Numbered from the stretch's first letter, positions 39,411-48,393 are shown. The stretch is DNA of 58,086 nucleotides from Acidiferrobacterales bacterium (GCA_947258385.1 CAMYII010000033.1:95529-153614), one strand, 5' to 3'. The notes: generated by a model not told the origin, from the letters alone. Numbers and translations: made by a program.

Positions 39411-39805
39411 TAAATTGCTCCAGGGTTTAGCGTTACTAGTGCCTCAGACGTCAGCGCGGACATCTTTCCGAGGAAATACACCTATCGTCGTCGAAAAAAC
39501 AGGCGTGACTGCCTTAAATAAGGTCTGCGTCGGACGATTACAATACCCCCCTGGGCATATACCCACTTTGGGAGTAAGACCGGAGGTGGGAAACCATGCC
39601 TGCCTGTGGCCCGGGGGGCAGCGAATAGTCGACAAAAAAGGGGGGTATGGTTCATGACTCGACTACGCAAAGGCGATTACAGCTATGCGGGCCGCTGCAC
39701 TCTCTGATGAGCGCAAACAAACCGCCGACCTTGGTAGCGAGGGGTATCCGCGGAGCAGTCCACGGAGAAAACAGAAACCGCGATAAGTACGTCAAGTATC
39801 CAGCA
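39411..39805. other. Intergenic region with a spaced inverted repeat
   Basis: No gene is recognised. ATACCCCCCT (about 39543) and AGGGGGGTAT (about 39640) are exact inverted copies about 85 bp apart, with GGGCATATACCC-type pairing between. Meaning unknown. Confidence 0.4.
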
Positions 39806-40054
39806 TCAGCGTGCAGCAGAGGGTTCTTTTTTCTTCACGCTGCCGCTGCCGCGGCACTGATAGCAGAAGCTCCTGCCCGTAGCGGAACATAGGATGCAAG
39901 GGCCTTCCGCCCCGCCGATAAGGGCACCTGTGCCATAGTGGGTGGTGTAGCGCCTGCCTTTGCCGCCGCAGGTCGGGCACGTCATCCTACCCGTGCCATT
40001 GCATCGCCGGCACTTGTCATACCGGTCAGGATAATCACGCCAATAATCTGACAT
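39806..40054 (-). CDS. Small DnaJ-type zinc-finger protein (four CxxCxGxG-like motifs)
   Basis: 82 residues containing CRRCNGTG, CPTCGGKG, CILCSATG and CYQCRGSG, the arrangement of the DnaJ cysteine-rich domain that binds two zinc ions. There is no J domain or substrate-binding domain. Short proteins of this type occur as solitary zinc-finger chaperone-like factors. Function not known. Confidence 0.75.
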   Translation of the reverse strand: MSDYWRDYPDRYDKCRRCNGTGRMTCPTCGGKGRRYTTHYGTGALIGGAEGPCILCSATGRSFCYQCRGSGSVKKKEPSAAR

Positions 40055-40232
40055 TAACCATCCCCCCCTTATTCCCCTTTTTCACCGAGATTCTAACCAA
40101 CATTGTCGCTACACGTCACAGGTTTTTTTGTTTTTATTTGTGCGGCTCGAGCCTGCTGATGGCCTGACCACTCATGACGCCATACCAAGGCTATGTTTCG
40201 AACGGCCAGACGCTTAATTGTTAGGACGAATC

Positions 40233-40335
40233 AATGACTGATTTTATTCCGGTTTCAACGATACCAGGCACGCAGCGCTCGCCCAAAAAACTGAGCGCGT
40301 TACTCGGGCATGGCAGGACGAGCGCGGCAATATGA
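40233..40335 (+). CDS. Possible 33-residue ORF
   Basis: ATG at 40233 has AGGA about 8 nt upstream and encodes a short basic peptide starting MTDFIPVSTIPG. Its stop overlaps the ATG of the next short ORF (ATGA). No family recognised; coding status uncertain. Confidence 0.2.
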
Positions 40336-40478
40336 ACGATCTGCACGATATCGATTACCAACTGAGATTGACTCTCACATCCACGCCAACTCAGCCGCAC
40401 CGCGACAAAGCACCTCGAAAGCCCAAGCGGCCGCAGGGCCATAGGGAATTGCCACGATGCAACTGGCGCCAGCGCTAG
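40332..40478 (+). CDS. Possible 48-residue ORF coupled to the previous one
   Basis: Begins at ATG 40332 within the previous stop (ATGA overlap) and encodes a proline/lysine/arginine-rich peptide starting MNDLHDIDYQL. It ends just inside the 3' end of the opposite-strand gene. Only the overlap supports it. Confidence 0.2.
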   Translation: MNDLHDIDYQLRLTLTSTPTQPHRDKAPRKPKRPQGHRELPRCNWRQR

Positions 40479-42448
40479 AAACTCAAGCCACCCTTCACGA
40501 ATACGCCCCACAGCAGATCCTGGCGATCGATATTCACGGTTGCTTTACTCGCCAGGGCGTCTTCTTCCTCTCTTTTGACTTCTGTCTCGCTGATATAGGA
40601 ATAATCCAGATTAACGCCTGCCTTCAAAAATACCGCTGTGTGGGCCAATGCGGGCAGGCGATGGAACACCATGTAGCCAAAGTCGCCGTTCAGGCGTACC
40701 GAGAAAGCGGAGGGGGAACGGGCGGATACACTGGGCCGGCGCTCGAGATCCAGATCGGCGATACCGAGATATACCTTGCCATCAATATAAAAGCCATTGT
40801 ACTTGTTGGTGTAGCGGCGCACATAGTTCAGCGTAGAGACCCCGTACATAATCGAATAAATGTCGAAATTCACGTCAGTGACGTATTGCTCCTGAACCAC
40901 GGAATTCAGGCTCACAATGACGGGTTGCGGGGTCTGGTATTTGCGGTAACTGATACCCCAGAAATCATAGCCCTGCTTGTTGTAGATCTGAAAGTCGTAA
41001 TCCAGATACTCGACATTGAACGTTTCTATCTGTCCGCGGCTTTCATACTCACCCTCGAAGGTTCCCCGTTTGGCGTGAAACTCAAGCGTGCGTCCATAGC
41101 CGATGATGTTTTCCATTCCTATCATCGCGGCCACATAATCCGCCGAACTGTTATCGCTTCCGCCCGACGCGGCCTCATCGACGAACCTGTTTTTCATGTA
41201 ATCAAAGGCGAAAGAGGTCCGGCGATACTCGCCGCCGAAACCGATCTCCTCGACATAAGTAGGATCGAGCTCGAAATCGCCTGAATTGATCGTCACTCCC
41301 TCGAGATTGTCGAAATCGGTGCTGACCTTCGTCTCCCAGCTCACGCGGTTGTAACCGAACTCGGCGTAGAGATGCAATTCCTTGTGATCCAGCATCCACG
41401 ACTCCAGCCACTCGGGCTCATGGCTGTTCAGCGCGGTGAAGTAGCCCTTGTGAAGGCGGTAGACCTCGGTCTGGTCCCTGGTCTTGTTATAGAAAGACAG
41501 GGCAATCGCCGATCCGTTGCTGGAGATGCTCGGCGTCCAGCCGATGTCCTCGTCGCGCCGGCGAAGAAAATAGCAGCGTTCGATGGAAGTCAGCGTCATG
41601 CGTTGATGCAAGGGGATACGGTAGACCGCGACGCCCTTGTTATAGGTATTCCTGAAAAAATACGACGCCACCACGACCTCCCCGGCATCGACATCGATGG
41701 CGTTATTGATACCGGTGTCGGGCAAATCCAGAGCATAGGCTTCGAATTTCTCGCCAACCAGGCGGGCATACTTAAGCGTCCGGTCCCGGGTGTTGTAGTA
41801 GCTGATATGCGGTCGATTGTCGGCGTCCAGGGCGAGGTGCGGCGCATCGGCATACTGGTCGACGGCATAGCGGCTGACAACACCCAATCCACTATCAAGG
41901 TGATAAACATGGAGTTTTTTCGCGGCACCCAACATCTCACGCTTGGCGTCGACCATGTAATACTCCCCGTCAGTGGTCGCCATCATCTCGGCGCCCACGG
42001 GTATGTCATGCAACCTTCTGGGCCGACGCCCCGGAATCAAGGCGTAGGTGCCGCCGGCGCTCACCAGCGCGACAACCCGCCCGGCACCGCCTGCGAGAAC
42101 GGATTTGCTCACACAACCGCCCAGGGAGAACGAGGCCTCAAATTGCCCATCGATTGCAGCGGTGACCTGCGATCCGATGCAATGCGTCGTGCTGGTTTTT
42201 GTCACCGGATCATAGATTGTCGTATACCGGTTATCGATACCAAGCGAGCGGATCTTCCCATCACCACCGATCACGGCCCTGTCTTCCGACACATAGACGA
42301 TATCGCCACCGGGCAGGAGCTTCAGCGTGCGATTTTCGTACTGCTCCCCCTGCAGGACCTTCAACGGCTTGGGCGCATTGACCGTGCCCGCGTGCGCCGG
42401 CCCGGCGAACACGATCAACGATATCAGGGTGCTGCTGACTTTACGTAT
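40475..42448 (-). CDS. Exported protein with predicted beta-propeller and outer-membrane-barrel-like C-terminus
   Basis: About 657 residues if translation starts at the ATA at 42448. This codon has GGGAGG five nt upstream and would begin a textbook signal peptide (M-RKVSSTLISLIVFAGPAHA). The only in-frame ATG, at 42601, adds 51 unlikely residues. The N-terminal half has repeated strand segments (LLPGGDIVYVSEDRAVIGGDGKI, HLALDADNRPHISYYNTRDRTLKYARL), suggesting a propeller. The C-terminal half is rich in alternating aromatic strands and ends GVFVKGGLSF, with the terminal Phe typical of Bam-assembled barrels. Family not recognised. Confidence 0.7.
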   Translation of the reverse strand: MRKVSSTLISLIVFAGPAHAGTVNAPKPLKVLQGEQYENRTLKLLPGGDIVYVSEDRAVIGGDGKIRSLGIDNRYTTIYDPVTKTSTTHCIGSQVTAAIDGQFEASFSLGGCVSKSVLAGGAGRVVALVSAGGTYALIPGRRPRRLHDIPVGAEMMATTDGEYYMVDAKREMLGAAKKLHVYHLDSGLGVVSRYAVDQYADAPHLALDADNRPHISYYNTRDRTLKYARLVGEKFEAYALDLPDTGINNAIDVDAGEVVVASYFFRNTYNKGVAVYRIPLHQRMTLTSIERCYFLRRRDEDIGWTPSISSNGSAIALSFYNKTRDQTEVYRLHKGYFTALNSHEPEWLESWMLDHKELHLYAEFGYNRVSWETKVSTDFDNLEGVTINSGDFELDPTYVEEIGFGGEYRRTSFAFDYMKNRFVDEAASGGSDNSSADYVAAMIGMENIIGYGRTLEFHAKRGTFEGEYESRGQIETFNVEYLDYDFQIYNKQGYDFWGISYRKYQTPQPVIVSLNSVVQEQYVTDVNFDIYSIMYGVSTLNYVRRYTNKYNGFYIDGKVYLGIADLDLERRPSVSARSPSAFSVRLNGDFGYMVFHRLPALAHTAVFLKAGVNLDYSYISETEVKREEEDALASKATVNIDRQDLLWGVFVKGGLSF

Positions 42449-42606
42449 GGCTTCCTCCCGTTTGCTATTTACCCCAATAATAATACATACCCTGTCCGGC
42501 TGCCCGACGTATCTAAGTGTAGCGTACGGGCAGGGATTCAAGGGTGACGGAGGATATCGCAAACTACCCACGCCTATCCCGATCAGCAAAGCCCATCGCA
42601 TTGTTG

Positions 42607-42714
42607 ATGACGCTTCTTCGGGAACGTTTTGGCGCTCCGCCGGACGAAAACCTTAAGCTTGTACGAGAAATTCTATTTGAAACGATTCCCGAAGAATGCC
42701 GGCCGAAAACATAA
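42607..42714 (+). CDS. Possible 35-residue ORF upstream of the integrase remnant
   Basis: Reads MTLLRERFGAPPDENLKLV and ends ECRPKT. Amino acid composition looks protein-like, but no ribosome site or family is evident. It may be a fragment of a larger lost gene. Confidence 0.25.
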   Translation: MTLLRERFGAPPDENLKLVREILFETIPEECRPKT

Positions 42715-42733
42715 TCGATTGGAGTAACGGGGG

Positions 42734-43036
42734 TTGGAGTCAATTTTCTTGATTTCTCACGGACAAACCGTATGTCGTGACACCGCAAACCACGTCTCGC
42801 GTTACAAGCGGTATACCGAGGACGGGTTCAAATCCATGCGGCAGCGGGTCATGAGCAAGGCCGTCGCGGAGGACGTCCCGTGGTTCACGTTTCAAGACCT
42901 AAGAGCACTGGCTGCAGGTTCGGCGGAGAATCCTGTCGATTTGCTCGTGCATGATGAGCCCAAAACGACCAATCGCGTGTATCGCCGCCGGCCGAGACGT
43001 GTTCGGCCTGCCAAAATACGTGGTAAACGGAGTTAG
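42734..43036 (+). pseudogene. C-terminal remnant of a phage-type tyrosine recombinase
   Basis: Segments correspond to the integrase C-terminal catalytic region: FLISHGQT, YTEDGFKSMRQRVM, WFTFQDLRALAA (HxLR box as FQDLR) and EPKTTNRVYRRRPRRVRP, which resembles the box around the nucleophile tyrosine (TxxxYxRR). The region between QDLRA and the tyrosine box is much shorter than normal and the His of HxLR is lost. The N-terminal two thirds are absent. It marks an old integration event next to the accessory genes. Confidence 0.6.
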
Positions 43037-43380
43037 CCATACATGAGAACTGCTGAGTTTTAGCTGGCAGCGGACTGATGGACCGATTCATCGGATTTCT
43101 GGATCGGTATACTACACACCCTCCGGTTGGAATCTTAGTCTACGAAACAAAAACAGTCATTGATATTGATCATTGATCGCAGTTTTCTTAGCGTTATAGT
43201 TCTAACCACGGCACCAATATAACAAAGAATCCTTACAGCCGACTCTGCGATGTGACGATCGCGAGAAATCAACGAATCCTCACAAAGTGGAGTGTTTCGG
43301 CATTGAGCTGGGTTGCCGCCACACGTCAATTATTTGTCGCGCACCTTGTTGACTTCTTAATGCCAATAAGGAGATAGCAA
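43037..43380. other. Intergenic region before the accessory exoprotein genes
   Basis: AT-richer than surrounding DNA; no ORF or RNA gene recognised. Ends with the AAGGAG ribosome site of the short leader ORF at 43381. Confidence 0.4.
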
Positions 43381-43434
43381 ATGCAAACATGGACTGCAGT
43401 GTTCTCATCCGCCGCCGTAGCGATTCAGAAATGA
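43381..43434 (+). CDS. Possible 17-residue leader peptide
   Basis: AAGGAG stands 7 nt before this ATG, the strongest ribosome site in the area. The peptide is MQTWTAVFSSAAVAIQK. Its stop overlaps an ATG (ATGA at 43431) in the frame of the large downstream gene, which suggests translational coupling. Confidence 0.4.
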   Translation: MQTWTAVFSSAAVAIQK

Positions 43435-45257
43435 ACGAGCAAATTAAGGGGGCAAGCATGACAAGTATGTGTGTGACGAGATGGGTGTGGCCCTTAGGTG
43501 TGCTAATGACCCTGGTTTTAGTGTGCCGCGCTGCAGAGCCGGACCCGATCGAGCCAGCCGTCACCGCGAGCCAACACGCCCTCTCGGACAGTTGCCCAGG
43601 GCCCGAGCCGACGATTCTTACTGGTACGGATCTAGATGGCGTGGCAGTCAACGCTCCTGCCGATTGGCCGCAGGAGGCCGGCGATTGGAACGCCAAGGCT
43701 GCATCACACCACGAGGAATCCGGTAAGCTGACATGGGAGAGTCACCGCGAGGACATTGTTGGTGGCTCCTTGCCCGTCGACCCAGCCCAAGTGCAAGCCT
43801 TCTACATCCCGGAGTATTACGTGGCCGGCCCACTCACTGCGGAGCATCAACACCTCCAGGGAACGTCGGTTCTCTATGTGGCCGAGGCCGACGGCTCAGA
43901 CCCGATGTGCCTTGGCTGCACCGATATCATCGACAACAATGACGGCGATGACAATGGCGATGACAACGGCGATGACAACGGCGACGACAACGGCGACGAC
44001 AACGGCGACGACACCCAAATCTTCAAGAGGTTGCCAAGCGTATCAGCGTCGCCGAGCACGGCCGTACGCCAACAAGGCGCCATTATATTCGCCAATCAAA
44101 ACAAAGATATGGCGGTGTGGCATCCGGAAGGCGATTGGCTCATTGCGGTCATCGAGATGCCGCGTCACCCCATGGATCATTCCCTAGGCGTCGGCGAGAA
44201 AGGCTTTTTCGGTGATTTGTGGGCCATCTCGATCGATGGCAGCACGTGGGTACAGCTTACAGATTATGCCACTACCTGGAGTCACTACGATCCGATTGTC
44301 ATGCTGCCCTTCCCCTGCGTTGACACCGGTAATTGTCCAGACGGCTGCCAATACCAGGGCCCCAGTGCTGAAGCCGGGCAGCACCCGTTCTCCACCTACT
44401 CGTGCAGTGCCATCGGAGCACCGCCACCCACATCGGGCGTCATGCGGCCCAAGGTCTCCAACAACTACGCGGGCAGCATCGCCGACTCGGCAAAGTTGAT
44501 ATGGACAGAACGCGTGGGCATATCAGCCGAGTACGTGTGGGGGGGAACCCTGCAAGTGGCCATGGCCGACTTGGTCATGGAGGATGACCTGCCAGCACTG
44601 GTCAACTACGAGCGCAACATCACGCCCACCGCCGCGCAGCCGGAAGGGCGTGGTCTTTGGTCCAATCCAGGTGGGACAACGGTCATCGGCGCTGGTTATG
44701 AAGCCTGGGACTTCTCGCCGGACGACAGTCGCGTTGCGATCGCCACCGATGTGTTCCTCTCGACTTCCGACCCGGCTGTCACGCCAGTGATCGGACCTGC
44801 CAGCCAAGCCTTCGTGGATGTAGGTATCTGGAGTTGGAATGCCATCCTTCCCACTTACGACAACGTGACTGCCTACGACCCCATTGTCTACGCCTACGAT
44901 GACAATGCTTTTGCGCCACCCGTCAACAAATACGGTCACTGGGAAGAGCCCACGGTCTTTTCTCCGGCCACCGCTGAAATTCCATACATCGCGTTTGCCA
45001 CCTCGGCGAATTTGAGCCCACCTTGGGGCTCAGATCCGAACAGCTTCGCGCTCGAGACCTGGGTCATCCGCGAGGATCGGGCCTCGGCGGCCATCCAGAT
45101 CACCCATTTCAATGATGCTGTGCAGTATCCACGGATCTGGTCTTATCCGACAGATCGCGATGCTGCCTGCGGCGCTCTCTACCTTACGGTGCTGCGGGGT
45201 GTGCCGTTCGGCAACGCCCCGGGCGCGGTATATACGGTCGCGGTGCCGCCGCTCTGA
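43431..45257 (+). CDS. Exported TolB/WD40-like propeller protein with Asp-rich repeat
   Basis: 608 residues from ATG 43431, coupled to the leader ORF; an ATG at 43458 with AGGGGG upstream is equally plausible and sits directly before the signal peptide (WVWPLGVLMTLVLVCRA). A GDDN repeat of six units is near residue 175. The rest has propeller-like blades such as IFANQNKDMAVWHPEGDWLIAVIE and AWDFSPDDSRVAIATDVFLS, of the TolB/WD40-like type, and several cysteines. GDDN resembles calcium-binding linkers of secreted proteins. Next gene follows after 3 bp; the pair probably acts outside the cell. Confidence 0.75.
   Translation: MNEQIKGASMTSMCVTRWVWPLGVLMTLVLVCRAAEPDPIEPAVTASQHALSDSCPGPEPTILTGTDLDGVAVNAPADWPQEAGDWNAKAASHHEESGKLTWESHREDIVGGSLPVDPAQVQAFYIPEYYVAGPLTAEHQHLQGTSVLYVAEADGSDPMCLGCTDIIDNNDGDDNGDDNGDDNGDDNGDDNGDDTQIFKRLPSVSASPSTAVRQQGAIIFANQNKDMAVWHPEGDWLIAVIEMPRHPMDHSLGVGEKGFFGDLWAISIDGSTWVQLTDYATTWSHYDPIVMLPFPCVDTGNCPDGCQYQGPSAEAGQHPFSTYSCSAIGAPPPTSGVMRPKVSNNYAGSIADSAKLIWTERVGISAEYVWGGTLQVAMADLVMEDDLPALVNYERNITPTAAQPEGRGLWSNPGGTTVIGAGYEAWDFSPDDSRVAIATDVFLSTSDPAVTPVIGPASQAFVDVGIWSWNAILPTYDNVTAYDPIVYAYDDNAFAPPVNKYGHWEEPTVFSPATAEIPYIAFATSANLSPPWGSDPNSFALETWVIREDRASAAIQITHFNDAVQYPRIWSYPTDRDAACGALYLTVLRGVPFGNAPGAVYTVAVPPL
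43944..44015. repeat. Six tandem 12-bp units encoding GDDN
   Basis: Units GGCGATGACAAT/C and GGCGACGACAAC, with the last ending ACC, give (Gly-Asp-Asp-Asn)5 then Gly-Asp-Asp-Thr. The third-base change from T to C midway shows at least two expansion steps. Confidence 0.95.
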
Positions 45258-45260
45258 CCT

Positions 45261-47789
45261 GTGCGTTGCGCCAACGTGAGCATCCTGATCTGGAAAGCAC
45301 ACAAGAGGCACTGGGCTCTGTTGGCGTTCGGTTTGATCCTGCTCGGCGGCGCGGGATTCTGGAGTCCTGCCGAAGCCAAGGATCTGTACCGGGTCGCCGA
45401 GTTCATATCGCGGATTGACCTCGAAGGTCAGAGTTCGACGCCCGTGATACCGCTGATCGGGGAGACGCGGGACGTTGCCCTCGACCCCGTCGCTGGCAAA
45501 GTCTACTGGACCGACACCTGGCCCGCAGGCATCAACCGGGTCAACCTCGATGGCAGCGCCCCGGAGCAGGTTCTCCCGGAGGCGAGCCCTAATGGCATTG
45601 CCGTTGATGCTGTGGACGGCAAGGTGTATTGGAACCAATTCGGCACCATCATGCGGGCCAACCTGGACGGAACGGGGGTCGAGACCCTCGTCACCGGATT
45701 GGGCGGCTCGAGCCCGGGCATCGCCCTCGATCCGGCGGGCGGCAAGATGTACTGGACCGACAGCAACGGTGCCATCGGCCGGGCGAACCTGGATGGGAGC
45801 GGGGTCGAGACCCTCGTCACCGGATTGTCAGGACCCCGGCGCATCGCCCTCGATCCGGCGGGCGGCAAGATGTACTGGACGGAACTCGGTTCCGGCCTCC
45901 TCCAACGGGCCAATTTCGACGGCAGCGAGATCGAGACCCTGGTCACAGGACTGAGAAACGCAACCAATGGTGGGGGCATTGCTCTCGATCTGGTAGCCGG
46001 CAAGGTCTACTGGGGCGATCTCGTTTCGTCTTTTCCTGTCGACAACTACTACATTCATCGAGCCAATCTGGACGGCAGCGATCGGGAGCGATTCCTCTTC
46101 GTCGGTAACTTCGCCTTCGGCGGCGCTATCGGCATGGCCATCGATGCACAGGATGGCAAGCTCTACTGGACAGACGGCCCGCATACTTCCGCGCCCCCTC
46201 CGAAGGCCGAACGCAGGTCGCATATCCAACGGATCAACCTGGACGGGACGGGCGTGGAAACCATCCTGGACGCGCGGAATCGAAGGTTTCAGGGTGCCAC
46301 AGTGGATCCGGTCGCAGGCAAGATCTACTGGACCGAGACGACCACCGGCATCGCGGGCATCCGCAGAGCCAATCTGGACGGCGATCGTGAAGAACTTCTC
46401 GTGGCAGGAATTTATCAGGACATCGCCGTCGATTCGGCGGGCGGGAAAATGTACTGGGCAGATCAGGATGCCAACCGGATCAGCCGGGCCAACCTGGATG
46501 GCAGCGGGATTGAGACCCTTGTCACGGGTATCACACCTTCGAAGCTCGCTCTGGATCGACTCTCCGGCAAGCTGTATTGGGTGGACGTTAACACCATCAC
46601 CATCCAGCGGGCGAATCTGGATGGGACCGGAGTCGAGACCGTGGTCTCGGGCGAAGCGATTGCGGGCATCGCCGTCGATTCTTCAGGGCGCAAGCTCTAC
46701 TGGATACAGTTTTCCAGCGCCGATCACAGCTGGCGATTACAACGGGCCGGCGTAGACGGGAGCAACGTTGAAGTCCTCGTCACGGGTATTTTTGGTGGCG
46801 CGGCCATCGCCCTCGACATCGCGGCAGGCAAGATGTATTGGGATCAGTGGGATACAGATGGTTTCAACTTTTGGTATTGGATTGCACGAGCGAACCTGGA
46901 CGGCAGCGACCAGGAGGTGGTTCTGAGCACCTCTGAGGGTACCGGAGATATCGCACTGGATGTGAGTGCGATCTACGACGTGTGGGTGTCCTCAAGCATC
47001 GATGATTCACCCTTTACGCCGAGTCACGATTGCGTCTCCGTCTACGAGACGACCATCACTAGCGATCGATGTGGAGATATGGGTCCGCTGCTTCGCTACC
47101 CGGTCCCACAACTGCCCGGCTTCGGGTTCTTGGTCGGCTACTTGCCCTGCGGAGGTTACCACCTAATCTTATCCGGGACGTCTTACGACCCCAGCCCAGC
47201 TACGACTGTGGGAGACCGGCTGATCTCGGCTTCCATTCTGGGAGCGAGCCACGCGTTCAGCCTGGGGCTTGAAGGGCTTGAAGATGCTGCCTGTTCGGTC
47301 GCGTTCGGTGAGGCGAGTCCCAATCCGTTCGATCGCTTGACGCCGGTGGCCAGCCCGCTGGACGAGCAAATACGTATCGAGCTGGGTCGCGGAGATTTCG
47401 GTGCTTTAGGCCCAGAATCCACATTCACCGCTCAGTCGGTGGCCAACCGCACCTACCAAGTGTGGTTCTCTCAAGCTACCGATGGACCTCCGTTTCAACC
47501 TGTCGCGGACTGTGTTCGCTTCACGGCCGACACCATGGCCGTCGACAGCTGCACGGCCGAGGGCCCCCTGGTGGAGCTTCCACAGTTTGGCCTCTGGATG
47601 GCGTCCGTTTCCTGCGGCTCCGAGGAGCTGTTCTTTCTTGGCAACTCATTGGACACGGGCGCCCTTCCATTGGGAGGCAACGTGATGTCGGCCGTGGTCG
47701 TCGGGCTGCCCGGTGAAGGTACCAAGATGGCGGTTGAGGGATTCGAGAATCCCGCTTGCGGAAGTCCCGCAACCGACCCAGATCGTTAA
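45261..47789 (+). CDS. Exported YWTD (LDL-receptor class B) beta-propeller protein
   Basis: 842 residues; GTG start at 45261 just after the previous stop. Signal peptide WALLAFGLILLGGAGFWSPAEA. About eleven LRP-type blades follow, each with GK(M/V/L)YW(T/A)D and RANLDG, enough for two six-bladed propellers or one incomplete pair. After residue 570 come two related domains of about 105 residues (YDVWVSSSIDDSPFTPSHDCVSV and TYQVWFSQATDGPPFQPVADCVRF), each with cysteines. Such proteins usually bind ligands extracellularly; no enzyme motif is seen. The stop codon abuts an attC-like site. Confidence 0.85.
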   Translation: MRCANVSILIWKAHKRHWALLAFGLILLGGAGFWSPAEAKDLYRVAEFISRIDLEGQSSTPVIPLIGETRDVALDPVAGKVYWTDTWPAGINRVNLDGSAPEQVLPEASPNGIAVDAVDGKVYWNQFGTIMRANLDGTGVETLVTGLGGSSPGIALDPAGGKMYWTDSNGAIGRANLDGSGVETLVTGLSGPRRIALDPAGGKMYWTELGSGLLQRANFDGSEIETLVTGLRNATNGGGIALDLVAGKVYWGDLVSSFPVDNYYIHRANLDGSDRERFLFVGNFAFGGAIGMAIDAQDGKLYWTDGPHTSAPPPKAERRSHIQRINLDGTGVETILDARNRRFQGATVDPVAGKIYWTETTTGIAGIRRANLDGDREELLVAGIYQDIAVDSAGGKMYWADQDANRISRANLDGSGIETLVTGITPSKLALDRLSGKLYWVDVNTITIQRANLDGTGVETVVSGEAIAGIAVDSSGRKLYWIQFSSADHSWRLQRAGVDGSNVEVLVTGIFGGAAIALDIAAGKMYWDQWDTDGFNFWYWIARANLDGSDQEVVLSTSEGTGDIALDVSAIYDVWVSSSIDDSPFTPSHDCVSVYETTITSDRCGDMGPLLRYPVPQLPGFGFLVGYLPCGGYHLILSGTSYDPSPATTVGDRLISASILGASHAFSLGLEGLEDAACSVAFGEASPNPFDRLTPVASPLDEQIRIELGRGDFGALGPESTFTAQSVANRTYQVWFSQATDGPPFQPVADCVRFTADTMAVDSCTAEGPLVELPQFGLWMASVSCGSEELFFLGNSLDTGALPLGGNVMSAVVVGLPGEGTKMAVEGFENPACGSPATDPDR

Positions 47790-47880
47790 ATAACGCTCCG
47801 CGTTCGAGGCCGACGCGGTGAAACAGCACATCGTTTCCTGTTGTGTACGTGCCCCGCGCGGCTCAACGCGGCGTTATGCA
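47788..47880 (+). other. attC-like integron recombination site 1
   Basis: Left side ATAACGCTCCGCGTTCGAG (from 47790) and the right side GCGCGGCTCAACGCGGCG then GTTATGC (47873-47879) pair over about 24 bp. Several bases protrude from the left strand only, as expected of a folded attC. The core GTTATGC differs at one position from the GTTRRRY consensus. It begins directly after a stop codon, the usual attC position. Confidence 0.45.
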
Positions 47881-48044
47881 TAAGCAGAACCCTTTTTACT
47901 AGTGAGTATCTCCTTAATAGCCATAGCCCCTTTCTTGTAAACCGTTACCGCAAGTAATTCCTCACCGAGCCATACAGACCAGTAGCGAGTACCCTTATAT
48001 TTTTCTACTCGAATATCCCTAGTCGCTGTTTCTGGTTTTTCCAT
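47874..48044 (-). CDS. Small protein of 56 residues, divergent from an XRE regulator
   Basis: From ATG 48044: MEKPETATRDIRVEKYKGTR, then YWSVWLGEELLAVTVYKKGAMAIKEIL. The upstream part of the frame (to 48215) overlaps the XRE gene and is not coding. A compact beta-beta-alpha protein is likely. It is divergent from an XRE gene with two palindromes between, a layout seen in toxin-antitoxin or self-regulated modules. Not assigned to a toxin family. Confidence 0.6.
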   Translation of the reverse strand: MEKPETATRDIRVEKYKGTRYWSVWLGEELLAVTVYKKGAMAIKEILTSKKGSAYA

Positions 48045-48053
48045 TGAAACTAT

Positions 48054-48124
48054 AAATGTGTGGACTTCACACACATTTAAGCAAAATATCTGCTCCAATG
48101 TCAAGCGTGTTAGATCCACACGCT
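48054..48124. promoter_or_regulatory. Two palindromic operator candidates between the divergent genes
   Basis: AAATGTGTG (48054-48062) and CACACATTT (48070-48078) are exact inverted arms; AAGCGTG and CACGCTT (48103-48124) form a second. Both centres share GTGT-N7-ACAC. The second adjoins the XRE start codon, so autoregulation is likely. Confidence 0.55.
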
Positions 48125-48125
48125 T

Positions 48126-48374
48126 ATGAAAAAGACAAAGAAAAGTAAATACAAGAACATTGTTGGCCCCCAGGTCAGGGCGGCTCGCTTGGCCTTTGAT
48201 CCTTCGCTTTCTCAAGATGCCCTGGCCGGGCGTCTAGCAAAACAGGGGGTTTCCTTGGATAGAAGCGCGATCTCTAGAATTGAAAGTCAGGAGCGTTATG
48301 TTATGGATTATGAAGTCGTTGCCATAGCTAAATGCTTAAAAGTCTCTGTTGGATATTTGCTTGGGGAAAAATGA
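48126..48374 (+). CDS. XRE-family helix-turn-helix regulator
   Basis: 82 residues with the HTH core LSQDALAGRLAKQGVSLDRSAISRIESQERYVMDYEVVAIAKCLKVSVGYLLGE. The basic N-terminus (MKKTKKSKYKN) precedes it. A full-length single-domain Cro/CI-like repressor, presumably acting on the palindromes just upstream. Confidence 0.88.
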   Translation: MKKTKKSKYKNIVGPQVRAARLAFDPSLSQDALAGRLAKQGVSLDRSAISRIESQERYVMDYEVVAIAKCLKVSVGYLLGEK

Positions 48375-48393
48375 GCATCATGATGCGTACAAT

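Noticed and set aside
41372-42547. 391-codon plus-strand frame opposite the predicted outer-membrane protein
   Set aside because: No recognisable domain, no ribosome site, and the minus-strand frame has a signal peptide and barrel-like end.
43020-43210. A further attC or attI site before the propeller genes (GTTAGCC at 43030)
   Set aside because: No partner box or paired L boxes at suitable distance could be found.
43874-44095. Minus-strand frame with SSPLSSPL repeats
   Set aside because: It is the antisense of the GDDN repeat and carries no independent evidence.
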